Source: JAIOQJ01 sp963718635 (GTDB taxonomy: Bacteria > Planctomycetota > Planctomycetia > Gemmatales > Gemmataceae). From it: 64,000 bases of DNA. The position numbers and the translations under genes are program-made. The stretch spans positions 1,984,001-2,048,000 of the forward strand of contig OY970367.1 of NCBI GenBank assembly GCA_963718635.1, written 5' to 3'. The stretch's first letter is position 1. Each line of letters begins with the position of its first letter. Positions 38,391-48,860 of the stretch are shown here, piece by piece. The notes beneath the pieces were generated by a model. The model saw only the letters and a program-made list of their open reading frames with translations. It searched no databases and was not told where the DNA came from.

Positions 38391-38600
38391 CTAGGCCTCG
38401 ACAGAAGCCTTATTGAGACGGATTGAGGGTGATTTTGCGGACTGGTTAACCGGACGAAGCCGATCTTTCAGGTGCGACCAGATGCCGGGTCGACCGCTGA
38501 TTCGCTCGAGCAATGCTCGTTGTCCGATGATCGTGGCTTCATTAGGGGTCAAGGAAACACGTTGAGCATTCATGCCGTTCTCCATTTCTTCAGAGATCAT
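38391..38600 (-). CDS. Small hypothetical protein
   Basis: A 69-residue frame beginning MISEEMENGMNAQRVSLTPN, with an AGGAA sequence (about 10 nt upstream of the start) and a good terminator 32 bp downstream. It has no signal or membrane segment and matches no family I know. The middle (EATIIGQRALLERISGRPGIW) could be a helical hairpin. The terminator is the best support that it is expressed; confidence in the product remains modest. Confidence 0.45.
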   Translation of the reverse strand: MISEEMENGMNAQRVSLTPNEATIIGQRALLERISGRPGIWSHLKDRLRPVNQSAKSPSIRLNKASVEA

Positions 38601-38764
38601 ATCGGGTTCCTACCACACGGCGAGAAAAGCAACTTTCTTGCTTTAACTTGATTTCATCCGTGCGAATAGCGTACCATATTTTTCGATTGTAACGATCATC
38701 ATTCCATCATTTTCCTAAAATTATTACTCGCATCATAGTCCGAGTGATTTTTGAGATCGCGAAT

Positions 38765-39706
38765 TTAGTCGATCAAGCCCTTGATCACTTCGCCGCCGTT
38801 GCGGGTGCTGTATGCCTGCAAAGCAACGCTCGCAGCCGTATAGCCGCTTGCTTGATCGCCGGTGACGCTCTTCAGGAAAACGACGTGACCATCGGCAAAG
38901 ACGAAGTTCGAGCCGTTGGGGTGCCTGCTGGAAAAGTCATCCAAGCCGCCATCGGCGTCAGTGGTCGCATTGTTCAGATGCCCATGCGCCAGCACCAAGG
39001 CGGCAGCGCCGTAGGTAAGGGCACCGGCCTTCGGGCAGACATTTTGCTGGCCTCGCTTCAGCACGCCGCCGCTGATGGCTCCAGCCCAGATGCCATTGAC
39101 GTTCGACCAAGCCTTTTCGCCGATCATAATCGTGTTCGACGTGCCATCCGTAATGTGAGCGAACTGCGTTTGGCTGTTACGATAAAAAACTCCCTGCCCG
39201 TCAGCGGCCATGATGTCCGATTCATCGCCTCCCGTACACGCGGCATAGCTCGACGGCGCCGCTGAAGCGACGCTCCCGCCGTTGGCATCCGTAATAGCAA
39301 ATGCGGCCTTCGGCACGATGTCCGATGGGCAAAGGTAGAGGTTCACCACCGTCGAGATGTCCGGCGAGTTGGTGATAGGCTTGGTCAGGTCGAGCTTCGC
39401 TGCCAAGTTTTGCTGTTCGAGATAAGGCAGCAGATAAGCTGCCCAGCCCCAACCGGGCGACGTGTCCGTCGCGCCATCCACATAAGAAATAGCGGCCGCA
39501 TACCCCGGCGGCAGCATCTGCAAGCCATCGTGATAGTTATGGCAGGCCAGGCCCATCTGCTTCAAGTTGTTGACGCACTTCGCTCGAGATGCCGCCTCGC
39601 GGACTTTCTGGACGGCAGGGAGCAGCATGCCGATCAAGACAGCAATAATGGCAATCACGACCAGCAACTCGATGAGGGTGAAAGCACGGCGATACGTTTT
39701 ACTCAT
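38765..39706 (-). CDS. DUF1559 prepilin-like secreted protein
   Basis: A 313-residue protein with a type IV-pilin-like leader: RRAFTLIELLVVIAIIAVLI, where cleavage would be after a Gly-type site at the F-T-L-I-E-L start, then GMLLPAVQKVREAASRAKCV. The DUF1559 body has NNLKQMGLACHNYHD, MLPPGYAAAISY, YLEQQN, YLCPSD and the C-terminal block FVFADGHVVFLKSV. Planctomycetes encode dozens of these, thought to be type II secretion/pseudopilin-related. No accessory pilus gene is nearby. Confidence 0.93.
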   Translation of the reverse strand: MSKTYRRAFTLIELLVVIAIIAVLIGMLLPAVQKVREAASRAKCVNNLKQMGLACHNYHDGLQMLPPGYAAAISYVDGATDTSPGWGWAAYLLPYLEQQNLAAKLDLTKPITNSPDISTVVNLYLCPSDIVPKAAFAITDANGGSVASAAPSSYAACTGGDESDIMAADGQGVFYRNSQTQFAHITDGTSNTIMIGEKAWSNVNGIWAGAISGGVLKRGQQNVCPKAGALTYGAAALVLAHGHLNNATTDADGGLDDFSSRHPNGSNFVFADGHVVFLKSVTGDQASGYTAASVALQAYSTRNGGEVIKGLID

Positions 39707-40002
39707 GGGTAATAGCCCTATTGATCTTGAGACTCAATCTCATTAACAGTGAGTAAGATAATATTTTTGATTTGAATCGGCAACCGCCGTGTACGAATTT
39801 TGTTGCGAAAGACGCGCTGATATCCATCGCGCGAAGAACTTAGACCAACGTACGGCTATAACCTGGTTTGCCGAACGCCCCGGCGAGGGCTTCGGTTCAG
39901 CGTCTGCCGCGCCGCCAACGTCAAGCTTTCAGGCGATCTGCTCGCCTAATAATGGCGATTCATCTAGATTGATCCCAACGTCCATGGCGCAAGGGAATCG
40001 AG

Positions 40003-41396
40003 ATGGGAGTCGCGAATAAGTATCTGCAGATGCCGCCAATCGGCAATCGCTCATTGGGCGAGCTGCATGGTTCGGTGCCCCTGCCGCCCGCTAACGCTGG
40101 CTTTTGGACGCAATGGCGAACCTTTGCCGGCCCTGCCTTCCTGGTAAGCGTCGGCTACATGGACCCCGGCAATTGGGCCACCGATCTCCAGGCAGGCGCC
40201 TCCTATCGTTACGACTTGCTCTGGGTTGTGGCGTCGGCCAGTTTTATGGCCGTCGTTCTGCAATTGCTCTGTGCTCGACTGGGAATCGTACTCGGGAAAG
40301 ACCTGGCGCAGGCGTGCCGGGATTTCTATCCGAAGTGGACGCGTTGGCCAAATTGGGTGTGCTGCGAATTGGCCATCATGGCCTGTGACTTGGCCGAAGT
40401 GCTCGGCAGCGCGGTGGCCATCAATCTGCTCTTTCCCCAAATACCGCTGTTCTGGGCGGTGATCATCACCGCCTTCGATGTGTTGTTGCTGCTCGCGCTA
40501 CAAGGCGCCGGCATTCGGCTTATCGAAGCGATCATCCTCGTGTTGGTCGTCACTATTGGCGGCTGCTATTTCATCGAAATATTTGTGCTGCCGCAAACGA
40601 CTCCCAATTTTGGCGAGATGGGCCGAGCCGTGTTGTTGCCTGGCTTCAGGCAGGAAGGGATGATGGTGCTCGCGATCAGCATCATCGGCGCGACCGTGAT
40701 GCCGCATAACCTTTATCTCCACTCAGCCCTCGTCCAATCGCGAAGACTGTCCGCCGACGAAGCAACCGTGCGCCGTGTAATTCGCTTCAACTCGATTGAC
40801 ACCGTCGTTGCGCTCTCGGTGGCCTTCCTGGTCAATGCCGGGATTTTGGTGTTGGCCGCTATCGTCTTTCATGGCCGGGATGCCTTCGCGCTGGGCAACG
40901 GCGAAATCGTAACGTTCAACGAAGATACCGATTGGATTCGGGTCGCTCATCTCACTCTGGCGCCGTTGCTAGGTACGGCTTTAGCCAGTGTTCTTTTTGC
41001 GATAGCACTATTGGCAAGCGGTCAAAGCAGCACGATTACCGGCACCCTTGCTGGCCAAGTGGTGATGGAAGGCTTTCTGCATTGGCGCATCCGTCCGTGG
41101 GTGCCCGACTCTGCACCCGGCTTTGCGCCATCGTGCCGGCTATTCTCGTTATCAACATGCGCGGCGAACGCAGCATCACCGATTTGCTCGTCCTTAGTCA
41201 GATCGTCCTCGCGCTGCAACTGCCCTTGGCGATGTTCCCGCTCATGCACTTTTCCACATCGCGACATCTGATGGGGCAATATCGCGCGGGGATGTTTCTT
41301 CTCATCGCCGGCTGGATTTCGTGCTTGCTCATCACCTTTCTCGATATCTACGGCCTGCCGGAAACCTTCCGTAAAGCGCAGGCGATCATTGGGTGA
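40003..41396 (+). CDS. Nramp-family metal transporter (frame change near 41104)
   Basis: A polytopic transporter of about 460 residues. DPGNWATD (residues 54-61) and MPHNLYLHSALVQSR (near 233) are the two metal-binding helix motifs of Nramp/MntH transporters, which import Mn2+ and Fe2+ with protons. Membrane helices include FWAVIITAFDVLLLLALQ and IEAIILVLVVTIGG. The frame shifts by one near 41104; the other frame continues ARLCTRLCAIVPAILVINMR and LALQLPLAMFPLMHFSTSR, which is the expected Nramp C-terminus, to 41396. No riboswitch was recognised upstream. Confidence 0.88.
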
Positions 41397-41460
41397 GAAA
41401 GTTGTGGTTGATAACAGGTTCGGAAGTGCGGTAGTCTTTACGCCCTGGGCCGAAATCCCA

Positions 41461-41565
41461 CACGAACCCGAAGCGTTAGCGAGGCGCGGCCCCGAAGCGT
41501 TAGCGTTATCTTGTTCACACTAACGCTAACGCTTCGGGGAACACCTCGCTGACGCTTCGGGTTAG
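41461..41565. repeat. CCCGAAGCGTTAGCG hairpin repeat (R5), copy b
   Basis: Left side CACGAACCCGAAGCGTTAGC..., inner arms GAAGCGTTAGCGTTA and TAACGCTAACGCTTCGGGG, right side GACGCTTCGGGTT. Related to the hairpins at 6221 and 55958 by the (C)GAAGCG..AGCGA core. It lies past the stop of the Nramp gene. Confidence 0.7.
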
Positions 41566-41623
41566 TGTTGCACTTAATACACGCATGAGTGCGAAATTTC
41601 AAACCGGAGTAGCGTAATTGCCC

Positions 41624-42730
41624 CTACTTCACCAACACTCTCACCCATTTCGGTCGGTAGACCAACTCATCCTTGAACAGCCGGCCGAAATCCCAAGTGT
41701 TGACGCAATAGCTAATGAGGAGCCCATCTTTGTTTCCTGCCCATGCATGAGCCTTGGCGGCATAACTGAATACGCCTTTGTCTTTGGCCATCTCCGGGCA
41801 CTTGTATAACAGCATCGGCTCGGACCAGGGGCCTTGCGGCTTGGCTGCTAAGCGTCCTACGATTCGGTCACCCAGGCCATTCTCGGTATAGACGGCCATA
41901 TATCCTTTCTCTCCCGCAAGCCGGCTTACCGAAAATTCTGTTGCCATTCCACTTGCCAATGCTGCGGCATCAGAAGGCTTGTCGCTCCATTCGTTGCCTG
42001 TCCAAAATCGCCAGGTCGCAAAATCAATCAGCTGCTTGGCAGACACCCGAGCCGTCAATAATTGCCGCTTGCCGATGCCTTTGCCTTTCACTTCGTCGTA
42101 GCCATACACATAGAGATATTGATCATCTTCGAGGGTCGCCGAGCCCCAGGAGCGTTCATGATTGGGCGTGAATTGGACAAAAGGCAGATTATGGAATTCA
42201 ATCTTCCATTTGTCGGGTTCGTCGGTTGGATTTTCAACGACGGCAAGAGTTTGCCCAATGTGCTGGAAGCCGAGGACGCCGGGATCAATCGTCTTATCGA
42301 CATGCGGTAGAAAGACGTAAAGTTTGCCTGCTACAATCACGGCCGCCTGTGGCCAAAACCAGCCCTTGCCATCGGCGGGGATTAGGAGAGTCGAAGGCTT
42401 ATTGTCTTTGCTTTTGCCCGAGTAAAAGCGAATAGCTTGTTCGCTTTCCTGTTGAAAGCCAACACTATTATTCACCATGTGCGCGCCAGGGCGCTTGCCG
42501 TTCTTAACCGTACCGAAAAGCGTGTCGCCAAAGAGCCAGATAATCCGACCGTCTTTATCGATGGCCGAATAGACGCCGTCGCCGCCGATCCAGCCTTCTT
42601 TCCCCGCAAAGCGAGCGTCCCAGTCGGCCGCAGGGAGGGCCTTCACCACTGTAGGAAGAGGGGGCGGCGCAGCGGACACGGGCGCTGACAATAGCAGAAC
42701 GCTAAAGCCAAGAATTTGCAATTTTTGCAT
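41624..42730 (-). CDS. Secreted beta-propeller-like protein (DUF4185/DUF5005-like)
   Basis: A 368-residue protein with a signal sequence (LQILGFSVLLLSAPVSA). GGDGVYSAIDKDGRIIWLFGDTLFG resembles DUF4185 or DUF5005, related to glycoside hydrolase family 43 five-bladed propellers. A second blade-like stretch (KLYVFLPHVDKTID) and WGSATLEDDQYLYVYGYDE follow. Probable extracellular glycan-binding or glycan-acting protein; no catalytic residue can be asserted. It is upstream of a convergently arranged cluster; the next minus-strand gene ends 73 bp before its start. Confidence 0.6.
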   Translation of the reverse strand: MQKLQILGFSVLLLSAPVSAAPPPLPTVVKALPAADWDARFAGKEGWIGGDGVYSAIDKDGRIIWLFGDTLFGTVKNGKRPGAHMVNNSVGFQQESEQAIRFYSGKSKDNKPSTLLIPADGKGWFWPQAAVIVAGKLYVFLPHVDKTIDPGVLGFQHIGQTLAVVENPTDEPDKWKIEFHNLPFVQFTPNHERSWGSATLEDDQYLYVYGYDEVKGKGIGKRQLLTARVSAKQLIDFATWRFWTGNEWSDKPSDAAALASGMATEFSVSRLAGEKGYMAVYTENGLGDRIVGRLAAKPQGPWSEPMLLYKCPEMAKDKGVFSYAAKAHAWAGNKDGLLISYCVNTWDFGRLFKDELVYRPKWVRVLVK

Positions 42731-42747
42731 CAGTTGAATGAGGTAAA

Positions 42748-42775
42748 CTCCAGTCGCTGACGCTCCCGGCTCGCC
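42748..42775 (-). repeat. GGCGAGCC-CTGGAG repeat (R6), copy c
   Basis: Inverse orientation of the 28-bp motif seen at 19984 and 29270. It is in the 72-bp gap between the beta-propeller-like gene and the DUF1501 gene. Confidence 0.65.
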
Positions 42776-42802
42776 TGCGTGATTGATTAACTTTGTTCAT
42801 CA

Positions 42803-44148
42803 TCAAACAAGCTCTTTGATGACTGACCCTTCTTCCACCAAGTGCTGCGGTCGCCCGCTGGGGTCGTTGATGGTTTCCGTTTCCGGATCGATGCCCAAGT
42901 TCTGCCAGATGGTGGCGAAGATATCGGCAAACTTCACCGGGCGATCTTTGGCATGTTCGCCGATACGATCGGTTGAGCCGATCACCTGACCGGTCTTCAT
43001 GCCCCCACCGGCCATGATGGCACAACTTACCTGTGGCCAATGATCGCGTCCCGCGCCCTTGTTGATTCGTGGCGTTCGACCGAATTCGCCCCAAGCGATC
43101 ACGGTAACGTCGTCGAGCATTCCGCGCACTTCGAGATCTTCGACCAAGGCCGTGAGACATTGGTCGAGCTTCGTTCCATGATCGCGGACAAGATCGAAGT
43201 TTTGACCGTGGCTATCCCAGCGGCCAAACGAAAGCGTCACGCATCGAGCCCCCGCTTCGACGAGCCGGCGAGCCATCAGCAGATGCTCGTTCGCGGTCGG
43301 GGCGCCGTCGAACTGAAACTTGTAAGGCTTGCCGTCGCCGTAGCGGTCCCGGACTTTCTCGGGTTCCTTGCTCAGGTCGAGCGCATCGATCAGCTTACTC
43401 GAAGTGAGCACGTCAAAAGCGCGGGCACTTGCAGCATCGGCGCCGCGCATCGCCCCGCTCGAATCCACGTCTCGTTTGAGATGATCGAAGCATTCGAGCA
43501 GTTTCTTGCGATCCGCCAAACCTGCCGCGTTGATGCCATTGAGCCTCATGTTAGCCATGTCCGGCCCTTCGGTGCGCGAACGCGGCATAGGCCGAACCCA
43601 GATAGCCCGGCTTGCCCGAATCGGACCAAGGCATATGCGCCGTCTTCGCGGCCAAGCCTACAAATGGCGGCATGGACGCATCGACGGGCCCTTTCAATTT
43701 CGACAGAATCGCGCCCATGCTCGGCCAACCGCCGACGCTTTTGAAGCGCCTTCGTTACGGCCGGTGGTGCATTGGATCGCGTCGTGTCCCCCGCGGGCGC
43801 CGACAACCGAGCGAATGAACGCAAACTTGTGAGCCAAGCCAGCAATCTTGGGGAAACATTCACCGATCTGGATGCCGGGCACCTTCGTGCTGATCGGCTT
43901 AAACTCGCCGCGAATCTCCGGCGGTGCTTCGGTTTTGATGTCCCACATATCCTGATGAGGCGGGCCGCCTCCGAGGAAGACATTAATTACTGCCTTATGC
44001 CGACTGGTGCGTTGATGCCTGACTCCGCTCTCAAAAGATCGGCGAGCGTAAGCTGGGCAGCCCCAAAAGTGAAAGCGCCGACTTGCAGAAAGCTACGGCG
44101 GCTGACGCCATCGCAGAATCGTTGACGCGGACCTTCGATGCGAAGCAT
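42803..44148 (-). CDS. DUF1501 protein (three frame changes)
   Basis: Four pieces in three frames join into one DUF1501 protein of about 450 residues. From the ATG at 44148: MLRIEGPRQRFCDGVSRRSF, a twin-arginine leader (SRRSFLQVGAFTFGA). The frame shifts near 43997, then NVFLGGGPPHQDMWDIKTEA and FIRSVVGARGGHDAIQ; shifts near 43740 (a four-A run on the coding strand), then VGGWPSMGAILSKLKGPVDA and GYLGSAYAAFA; shifts near 43576, then EGPDMANMRLNGINAAGL and GEFGRTPRINKGAGRDHWPQ to 42803. No DUF1549/DUF1553 partner is adjacent. Confidence 0.8.
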
Positions 44149-44434
44149 GGCAGACCCCTGGCAGGAAAAACGGCGTAGAAAGGTGATTGTCCGGCGGGAG
44201 GCGATGAAGTTAGCTTAAACTGAATCAACGCGAGGGGCAATGGAATAACAGTTTTTTAAGGACTCGCTTCGCAAGAGGGCAATGAGCCGCAGATCTGCGA
44301 GAGATCTGTTGAACAGGCGAGACAGGACTTCGTACGACGAGCTAATAAAACATCTCGAAAGACCGTCTTTTCGGCCGCTCCAAGCTTTTATCGAAGACTT
44401 CAAGCGCGGAAACAGAAACTCCGAAAAGTGATAC

Positions 44435-46222
44435 TCACTCCTCATTTGCCGTCACCCTTCCAAGTGCCACATCGAACTCACTCAGCAACGGCACGAGCAT
44501 CGCGGCGATGGTGAAGCCGAAGGCGGCGCCAATGACGAGCGACGGAATCAATGGGTCAGCCGACTGATCCGAGCCTGGGTTGCCGATAAGAATATTGACC
44601 ACGGCATAGAACATGGCCAAGGGGCAGACGGCAGCTGCCAGGCTCAGTGCGGGAGAAGGCCGGTCTGCACTAAGCACCCACCAAAGGCCGCCGATGCCGA
44701 GACAGATGAATGCACTGAAACTGAGCAACTGATTGGCTAAGCTGCCCCCATTGATGACAATGAGATAAATACTGATAAGCGTGCCGACTGAAAGAAAGAA
44801 GATCGTTCCCAGTGTATGAGCCACTGATAGTCGGCTATTTTCCGTCCGCAGCGCCACATGTAAGCCAAGAATTACGGCAAAAGAGAGAAGAACGATCAGG
44901 GCCCCTAACAGGCAGAAAAGAGGCCCAAGGTTGTTTGATGCGATCACCGACGTTCCCGCGCCTGGAGGCGACACGGTAAGCGTGCCGCGCCAGGCATAAA
45001 AAACAGCTAATAATAGGGGCGGCAGTAAGAACTCTTTCGTGTTCCAGACAATGCCGCCTAATTTACCGAAGATAAACTCACGCGGATGCAGGTCGGTCAC
45101 GAGTAAAAGATCGAGCGAGTTGCCATCGCGCTCGGCCGTGATGGAAGTGACCGCTTGCGCACTCACTAATAACAGGCTGAGTATCGAAACGGGCACTAAG
45201 CCATACGCGGCTGCAAACGATTGCCGGCCTCCGATCTGATTCATTTGAGCAATTGCGAACCAGCAAATCAGTGTTAATACCACAACGTAAGCGACTTTGA
45301 CTAATAAAGGCCGCCGTCCATAGGCATAGGTGCGTATCTCGCGCCAGAGGATTGGGTTCTCCCACACCTCGCGCGCCCGGCCCGGCGCCGCGTGAGCCTC
45401 CGCGCGGTCGTGTCTTTCCCGTTCTTCTTCGGTAGGTGTTTCGCGCTGCATAATTGGCTCGCCGCTGGGGTTCCAGCGACGCAGTTTCAAAATGCCGATG
45501 CCGTTCAGCAGAATGCAAATGCCAAGCATTACGAGAGCGAATCCATACGCAGGAGGCAACAAGAGCGAATAGGCCGGAGGTTCCAACACGTATTGGAGCG
45601 CAACAAAAGGATCAAACCACGCTTGCGCTATGGGCCCAAAAGTGCCAATAGCTTGCACGACGCATAAGTAGAGCACTAGCGCCAACACGGAAAGCGCGAG
45701 AGCTTGAAACGTTCGTTCGCGCCAGAGGGCGATCAACCCGCCGAGCGAACCCGCTGCCAAAGTGGTGGCGAGAAGAACCATGCCGGCCTGCGCCACCTGC
45801 TCGCCCGAGACACCGCCCAGGAGCATCGTCAACGCTAAAACGGGCATCGTGATGCCGAGCAGGATAATGTTCGGGAGCAGGCTGCCGAGCATCTTACCGA
45901 TCACAATTTCGTAATCGCGCATATCCGTCAACAGCAGCAAGATGAACGTTCGCCGGTCCTTCTCCTGCGAAATGGTGCCGGCCGCCGATAATGCGGAGAA
46001 AAAGAGCAGCAGAGTCAATTCGACGTAGGTAACGATCTGAAAGAAGAGCAGGCCAAAGCGTGCGGTTTCACCGAGATTGGCGACTCGGTTGAAGCCGACA
46101 GTCGCCTGCCAGGCGGTTAGGCCGATAATCCAAAGCAGCCCAAGTGCGGCCACCCGACCAAGGTGATGTTTTTCGCGACGAGGCGTTGTCAGAAATTCGC
46201 GATTGAAGATCGGTCCAAGCAC
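44435..46222 (-). CDS. ABC-2 type transport permease
   Basis: A 595-residue polytopic protein with about twelve hydrophobic segments in two halves. N-terminus IFNREFLTTPRREKHHLGRV is the cytoplasmic start typical of ABC-2 permeases; TISQEKDRRTFILLLLTDMRDYEIVIGK is repeated in similar form as SITAERDGNSLDLLLVTDLH..FIFGK in the second half, an internal duplication. A hydrophilic stretch joins the halves. It exports an unknown substrate; its ATP-binding partner is not adjacent, so it may act as a stand-alone gliding/export-type permease. Confidence 0.85.
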   Translation of the reverse strand: MLGPIFNREFLTTPRREKHHLGRVAALGLLWIIGLTAWQATVGFNRVANLGETARFGLLFFQIVTYVELTLLLFFSALSAAGTISQEKDRRTFILLLLTDMRDYEIVIGKMLGSLLPNIILLGITMPVLALTMLLGGVSGEQVAQAGMVLLATTLAAGSLGGLIALWRERTFQALALSVLALVLYLCVVQAIGTFGPIAQAWFDPFVALQYVLEPPAYSLLLPPAYGFALVMLGICILLNGIGILKLRRWNPSGEPIMQRETPTEEERERHDRAEAHAAPGRAREVWENPILWREIRTYAYGRRPLLVKVAYVVVLTLICWFAIAQMNQIGGRQSFAAAYGLVPVSILSLLLVSAQAVTSITAERDGNSLDLLLVTDLHPREFIFGKLGGIVWNTKEFLLPPLLLAVFYAWRGTLTVSPPGAGTSVIASNNLGPLFCLLGALIVLLSFAVILGLHVALRTENSRLSVAHTLGTIFFLSVGTLISIYLIVINGGSLANQLLSFSAFICLGIGGLWWVLSADRPSPALSLAAAVCPLAMFYAVVNILIGNPGSDQSADPLIPSLVIGAAFGFTIAAMLVPLLSEFDVALGRVTANEE

Positions 46223-46313
46223 AAAACGGCCTCGTTGAATCGCTTGGGAGAGAAGTTGTCAGTTTACGAAATTGATCGAAGATCGCGCGGCAAGCTCACG
46301 ATTTGGGATCGCA

Positions 46314-46445
46314 TCGGGTGCGCCAACCCGATACTGGCGAGTTGTTGAAATAAGCGAGGAGCCTGTTTTACCCTCCCCCTGGCTTTGCAGGGGGAGGGTG
46401 GGAAGGGCGAGTTTCCGTTTTGCCAGAATCGGCTGGCGCACCCGA
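46314..46445. repeat. IR-bounded 130-bp element with inner palindrome
   Basis: Outer arms TCGGGTGCGCCA (46314-46325) and TGGCGCACCCGA (46434-46445). Inside lies CCCTCCCCCT (46371-46380)/AGGGGGAGGG (46389-46398), the same palindrome as that at 52202-52227 but with a T-A pair in place of C-G. Confidence 0.6.
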
Positions 46446-46615
46446 TTGCTTCTATGCTCGCACCGCGCAAACCATGCAAAACGAAACTTCGCGAAAGATT
46501 CAACCTTTGTAACTCCACTGCGAAAGGGTTCGAAGTTGCATGGACGCCGGCTCGTTTCTCCCTATATTCTTAGCGCTGCCACCAATTGTCTTCTTCACCT
46601 TTGGGATGTTTTCTG

Positions 46616-47790
46616 ATGGGTTTCAAGCAGACGCCGGCACACCGGAACGGCAAGGGCTCTTTCCACCAAATTGGCCTGGTCCGCGGGCAGTTCGGCAATG
46701 TGCCCTTTGCGGAGTGGGTCAAGTTTCTGCAATCGGCCGGCTTCGATGGCTGGGAAGAAGCCAGCTGGGAACTCGACCTGCGCAAGTGCGATACCGACTC
46801 CGGCGCCGCTGCCTACGCTCAAGAACGAGTGGCGCTTGCCAAAGCGCACGGGCTGGAAATCTTCACGGTGGCCACGCATTTGCAAGGACAAGTTCTAGGA
46901 GACGAGCCAATGCCAAGACGCTCAACTTTTGCAATGCGAAGGGCGAAGCCCGCTTGGCCTATAAAGCGTGGCGCGACGCGGGCAACCAGCCGCCGCGCAC
47001 CGACCCCTATTTTGTGCCAGCCGAAGTTGGCAAACTGGTTCAGGCCGAGGCGCTGAAGGATCTCTTGGCCAGCGTGCGCCTGGCGGGGCATCTGTCGAAA
47101 CTGCAAAACCGTAAAGTCGCGCTGCCCGGCTTTGTCGGCTCACCGGCCGGATGTTGGAGCCATTGGTTCCTCTTCCCGCCGCTTCCTGACTCCATGGATG
47201 GCCATGCTATCGCCGATGTCCGTCAGATCAGTCTTGAGCTACTTGTCGAACGCTTTGGGCCGGTCTGGAAACTCTGCAAAGAATATGGCGTGACGTTCGA
47301 CCTCGAATGCCATCCTTCTGAGCGTGCAATGGGTGATCTCGAGTCCGCAGGCGACTACATCAACCACATGAACAAAGCGGGATTCGAGGGAACCGTCGGC
47401 TTCAATCTCGATGGTTCCCATTTGGAATGGCAGAATGTATCGGTGATCGAATTCATTCGGGAATTCAAAGAGTCCATTCACTGCGCCCACGTCAAAGGCG
47501 TGTGGGTAGCTCGCGAGCATTGCCGGGCCGGCCGGCTGGGTGGCCATCGCCCGATGGGCCATTGGACGAACGGCTGGAACTTCGTGACCGCCGGCAGCAG
47601 TCGCGATGCGAACAACATGGAAGAGATTTTCATCGAGCTCAATCGCGTGGGCTACGACGGTGCGGTGAGCATCGAATGGGAAGACAACGACGCCGAGCAG
47701 CATGCCGGCGCCAAAAGCGCTCTGGCCACCTGCCGCAAAGCCGACCTGCCTCCTAGCGGCATGAGACACGACGAAATGCTCAAAGCGTAA
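46616..47790 (+). CDS. Sugar phosphate isomerase/epimerase family protein (frame change near 46909)
   Basis: A protein of about 390 residues with an AP-endonuclease-2/xylose-isomerase-like TIM barrel. From the ATG at 46616 the frame reads GQFGNVPFAEWVKFLQSAGF and GLEIFTVATHLQGQVLGDEP; it shifts by one near 46909, then AKTLNFCNAKGEARLAYKAW, VTFDLECHPSERAMGDLESA, VGFNLDGSHLEWQNVSV and SIEWEDNDAEQH. The Glu, His and Asp residues in the last four motifs are likely metal ligands. No signal sequence, unlike the related gene at 26716. Substrate unknown. Confidence 0.8.
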
Positions 47791-47969
47791 CGGTGTTAGA
47801 CTTCATTCGCCCAATTCTTTATTATCACATATCTATTTTTTACGCAAAGCGTCAATGCCCCTCGTTTGACGCTCCGCGTCGAACATCTTTCTTCGACGCA
47901 AAGCGTCGCCCAGTCCTATCAATACACTGAATTCATCTCGACTCAGCAGCATATTGAGGGCCTACGATC

Positions 47970-48860
47970 ATGCCTGGCACACGTTCTCTTCTGGTTGTCG
48001 TTTTGGCATTGTCCCTCGGCTGCAGTTCCTCTTCTCATGAAGCCAGCTTCGCCAATGTGGCCGCTAAAGCCACCCCCGATTCGCCGGCCGGCGCTGACAA
48101 ACAACAAGAAGCGCAAGCCCGAAAGATTGTGTATAAGGCTAATTTGGAATTGGTGGTCGATGATCTCGACAAGGCCGAGGAACAGATTGCCCAACTCGTG
48201 CCCGCCCAAGGCGGCTATGTCGCTAAGTCCGACGTGCGCGGCACGGCAGCTCCGGGCTCACCGCGATCGGGAACATGGACCGTGCGTATTCCCGTCGATC
48301 ATTTCAATGCCTTCATGCAAGCCGCCGGTAAGCTCGGTGAACTTACTGCGAGCAACACCGATTCCGACGACATCACCGATAAGTTCTACGACTTGCAGGC
48401 CCACATGAAGAACAATCAAACGGAAGAAGAGGGGCTGCGCAAGTTGCTCATCGACAAGTCGGCCGCGGGGAAGCTCGAAGATATTCTGACCATTCGCCGC
48501 GAGCTTCAATCCATTCGTGGAACGATCGACCAGCAGCAAGGGCAATTGAATCGCTGGAGCAAAGAAGCGGATCTATCAACCATCACGCTTAAAATTCACG
48601 ATCGCAAAGACTATGTGCCGCCCCCGGCGCCCGGCTTGGCTGCCCGTATCGGCCGCACCTGGACCGGCTCGCTCGACGCCCTCGCAAGTCTCGGCGAATC
48701 GGCCCTGCTCATCGCTATCGCCATCGTCCCCTGGCTGCCACTGATCGCGGCTGTCATTGTGCCCGTCTGGCTGTGGCTTCGCCGCGCGAACGTGCGCAAG
48801 CCAACACGGCAAGCGAAAGAGCCGGCTGCTTCGACAGGGAATCCGTTTACGGGGCCGTGA
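47970..48860 (+). CDS. DUF4349 lipoprotein
   Basis: A 296-residue protein with a lipoprotein leader (LLVVVLALSLGCSSSSHE; Cys at residue 18). DUF4349 domain: RKIVYKANLELVVDDLDKAEEQIAQLVPAQGGYVAKSD, WTVRIPVDHFNAFMQAAGKLGE, DDITDKFYDLQAHMKNNQTEEEGLRKLL. A coiled coil (DILTIRRELQSIRGTIDQQQGQLNR) precedes a C-terminal transmembrane segment (ALLIAIAIVPWLPLIAAVIVPVWLWL). Function unknown. The region just upstream contains two small GACGCAAAGCGTC hairpins (47845-47908). Confidence 0.88.
   Translation: MPGTRSLLVVVLALSLGCSSSSHEASFANVAAKATPDSPAGADKQQEAQARKIVYKANLELVVDDLDKAEEQIAQLVPAQGGYVAKSDVRGTAAPGSPRSGTWTVRIPVDHFNAFMQAAGKLGELTASNTDSDDITDKFYDLQAHMKNNQTEEEGLRKLLIDKSAAGKLEDILTIRRELQSIRGTIDQQQGQLNRWSKEADLSTITLKIHDRKDYVPPPAPGLAARIGRTWTGSLDALASLGESALLIAIAIVPWLPLIAAVIVPVWLWLRRANVRKPTRQAKEPAASTGNPFTGP

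Noticed and set aside
39707..40002. Manganese riboswitch ahead of the Nramp gene
   Set aside because: I could not find the conserved yybP-ykoY helices; nothing here supports it.
44149..44434. Small minus-strand protein in the gap before the ABC-2 permease
   Set aside because: The open frame (MRSEYHFSEFLFPRLKSS..) has no convincing start signal, no family resemblance and overlaps the permease end.
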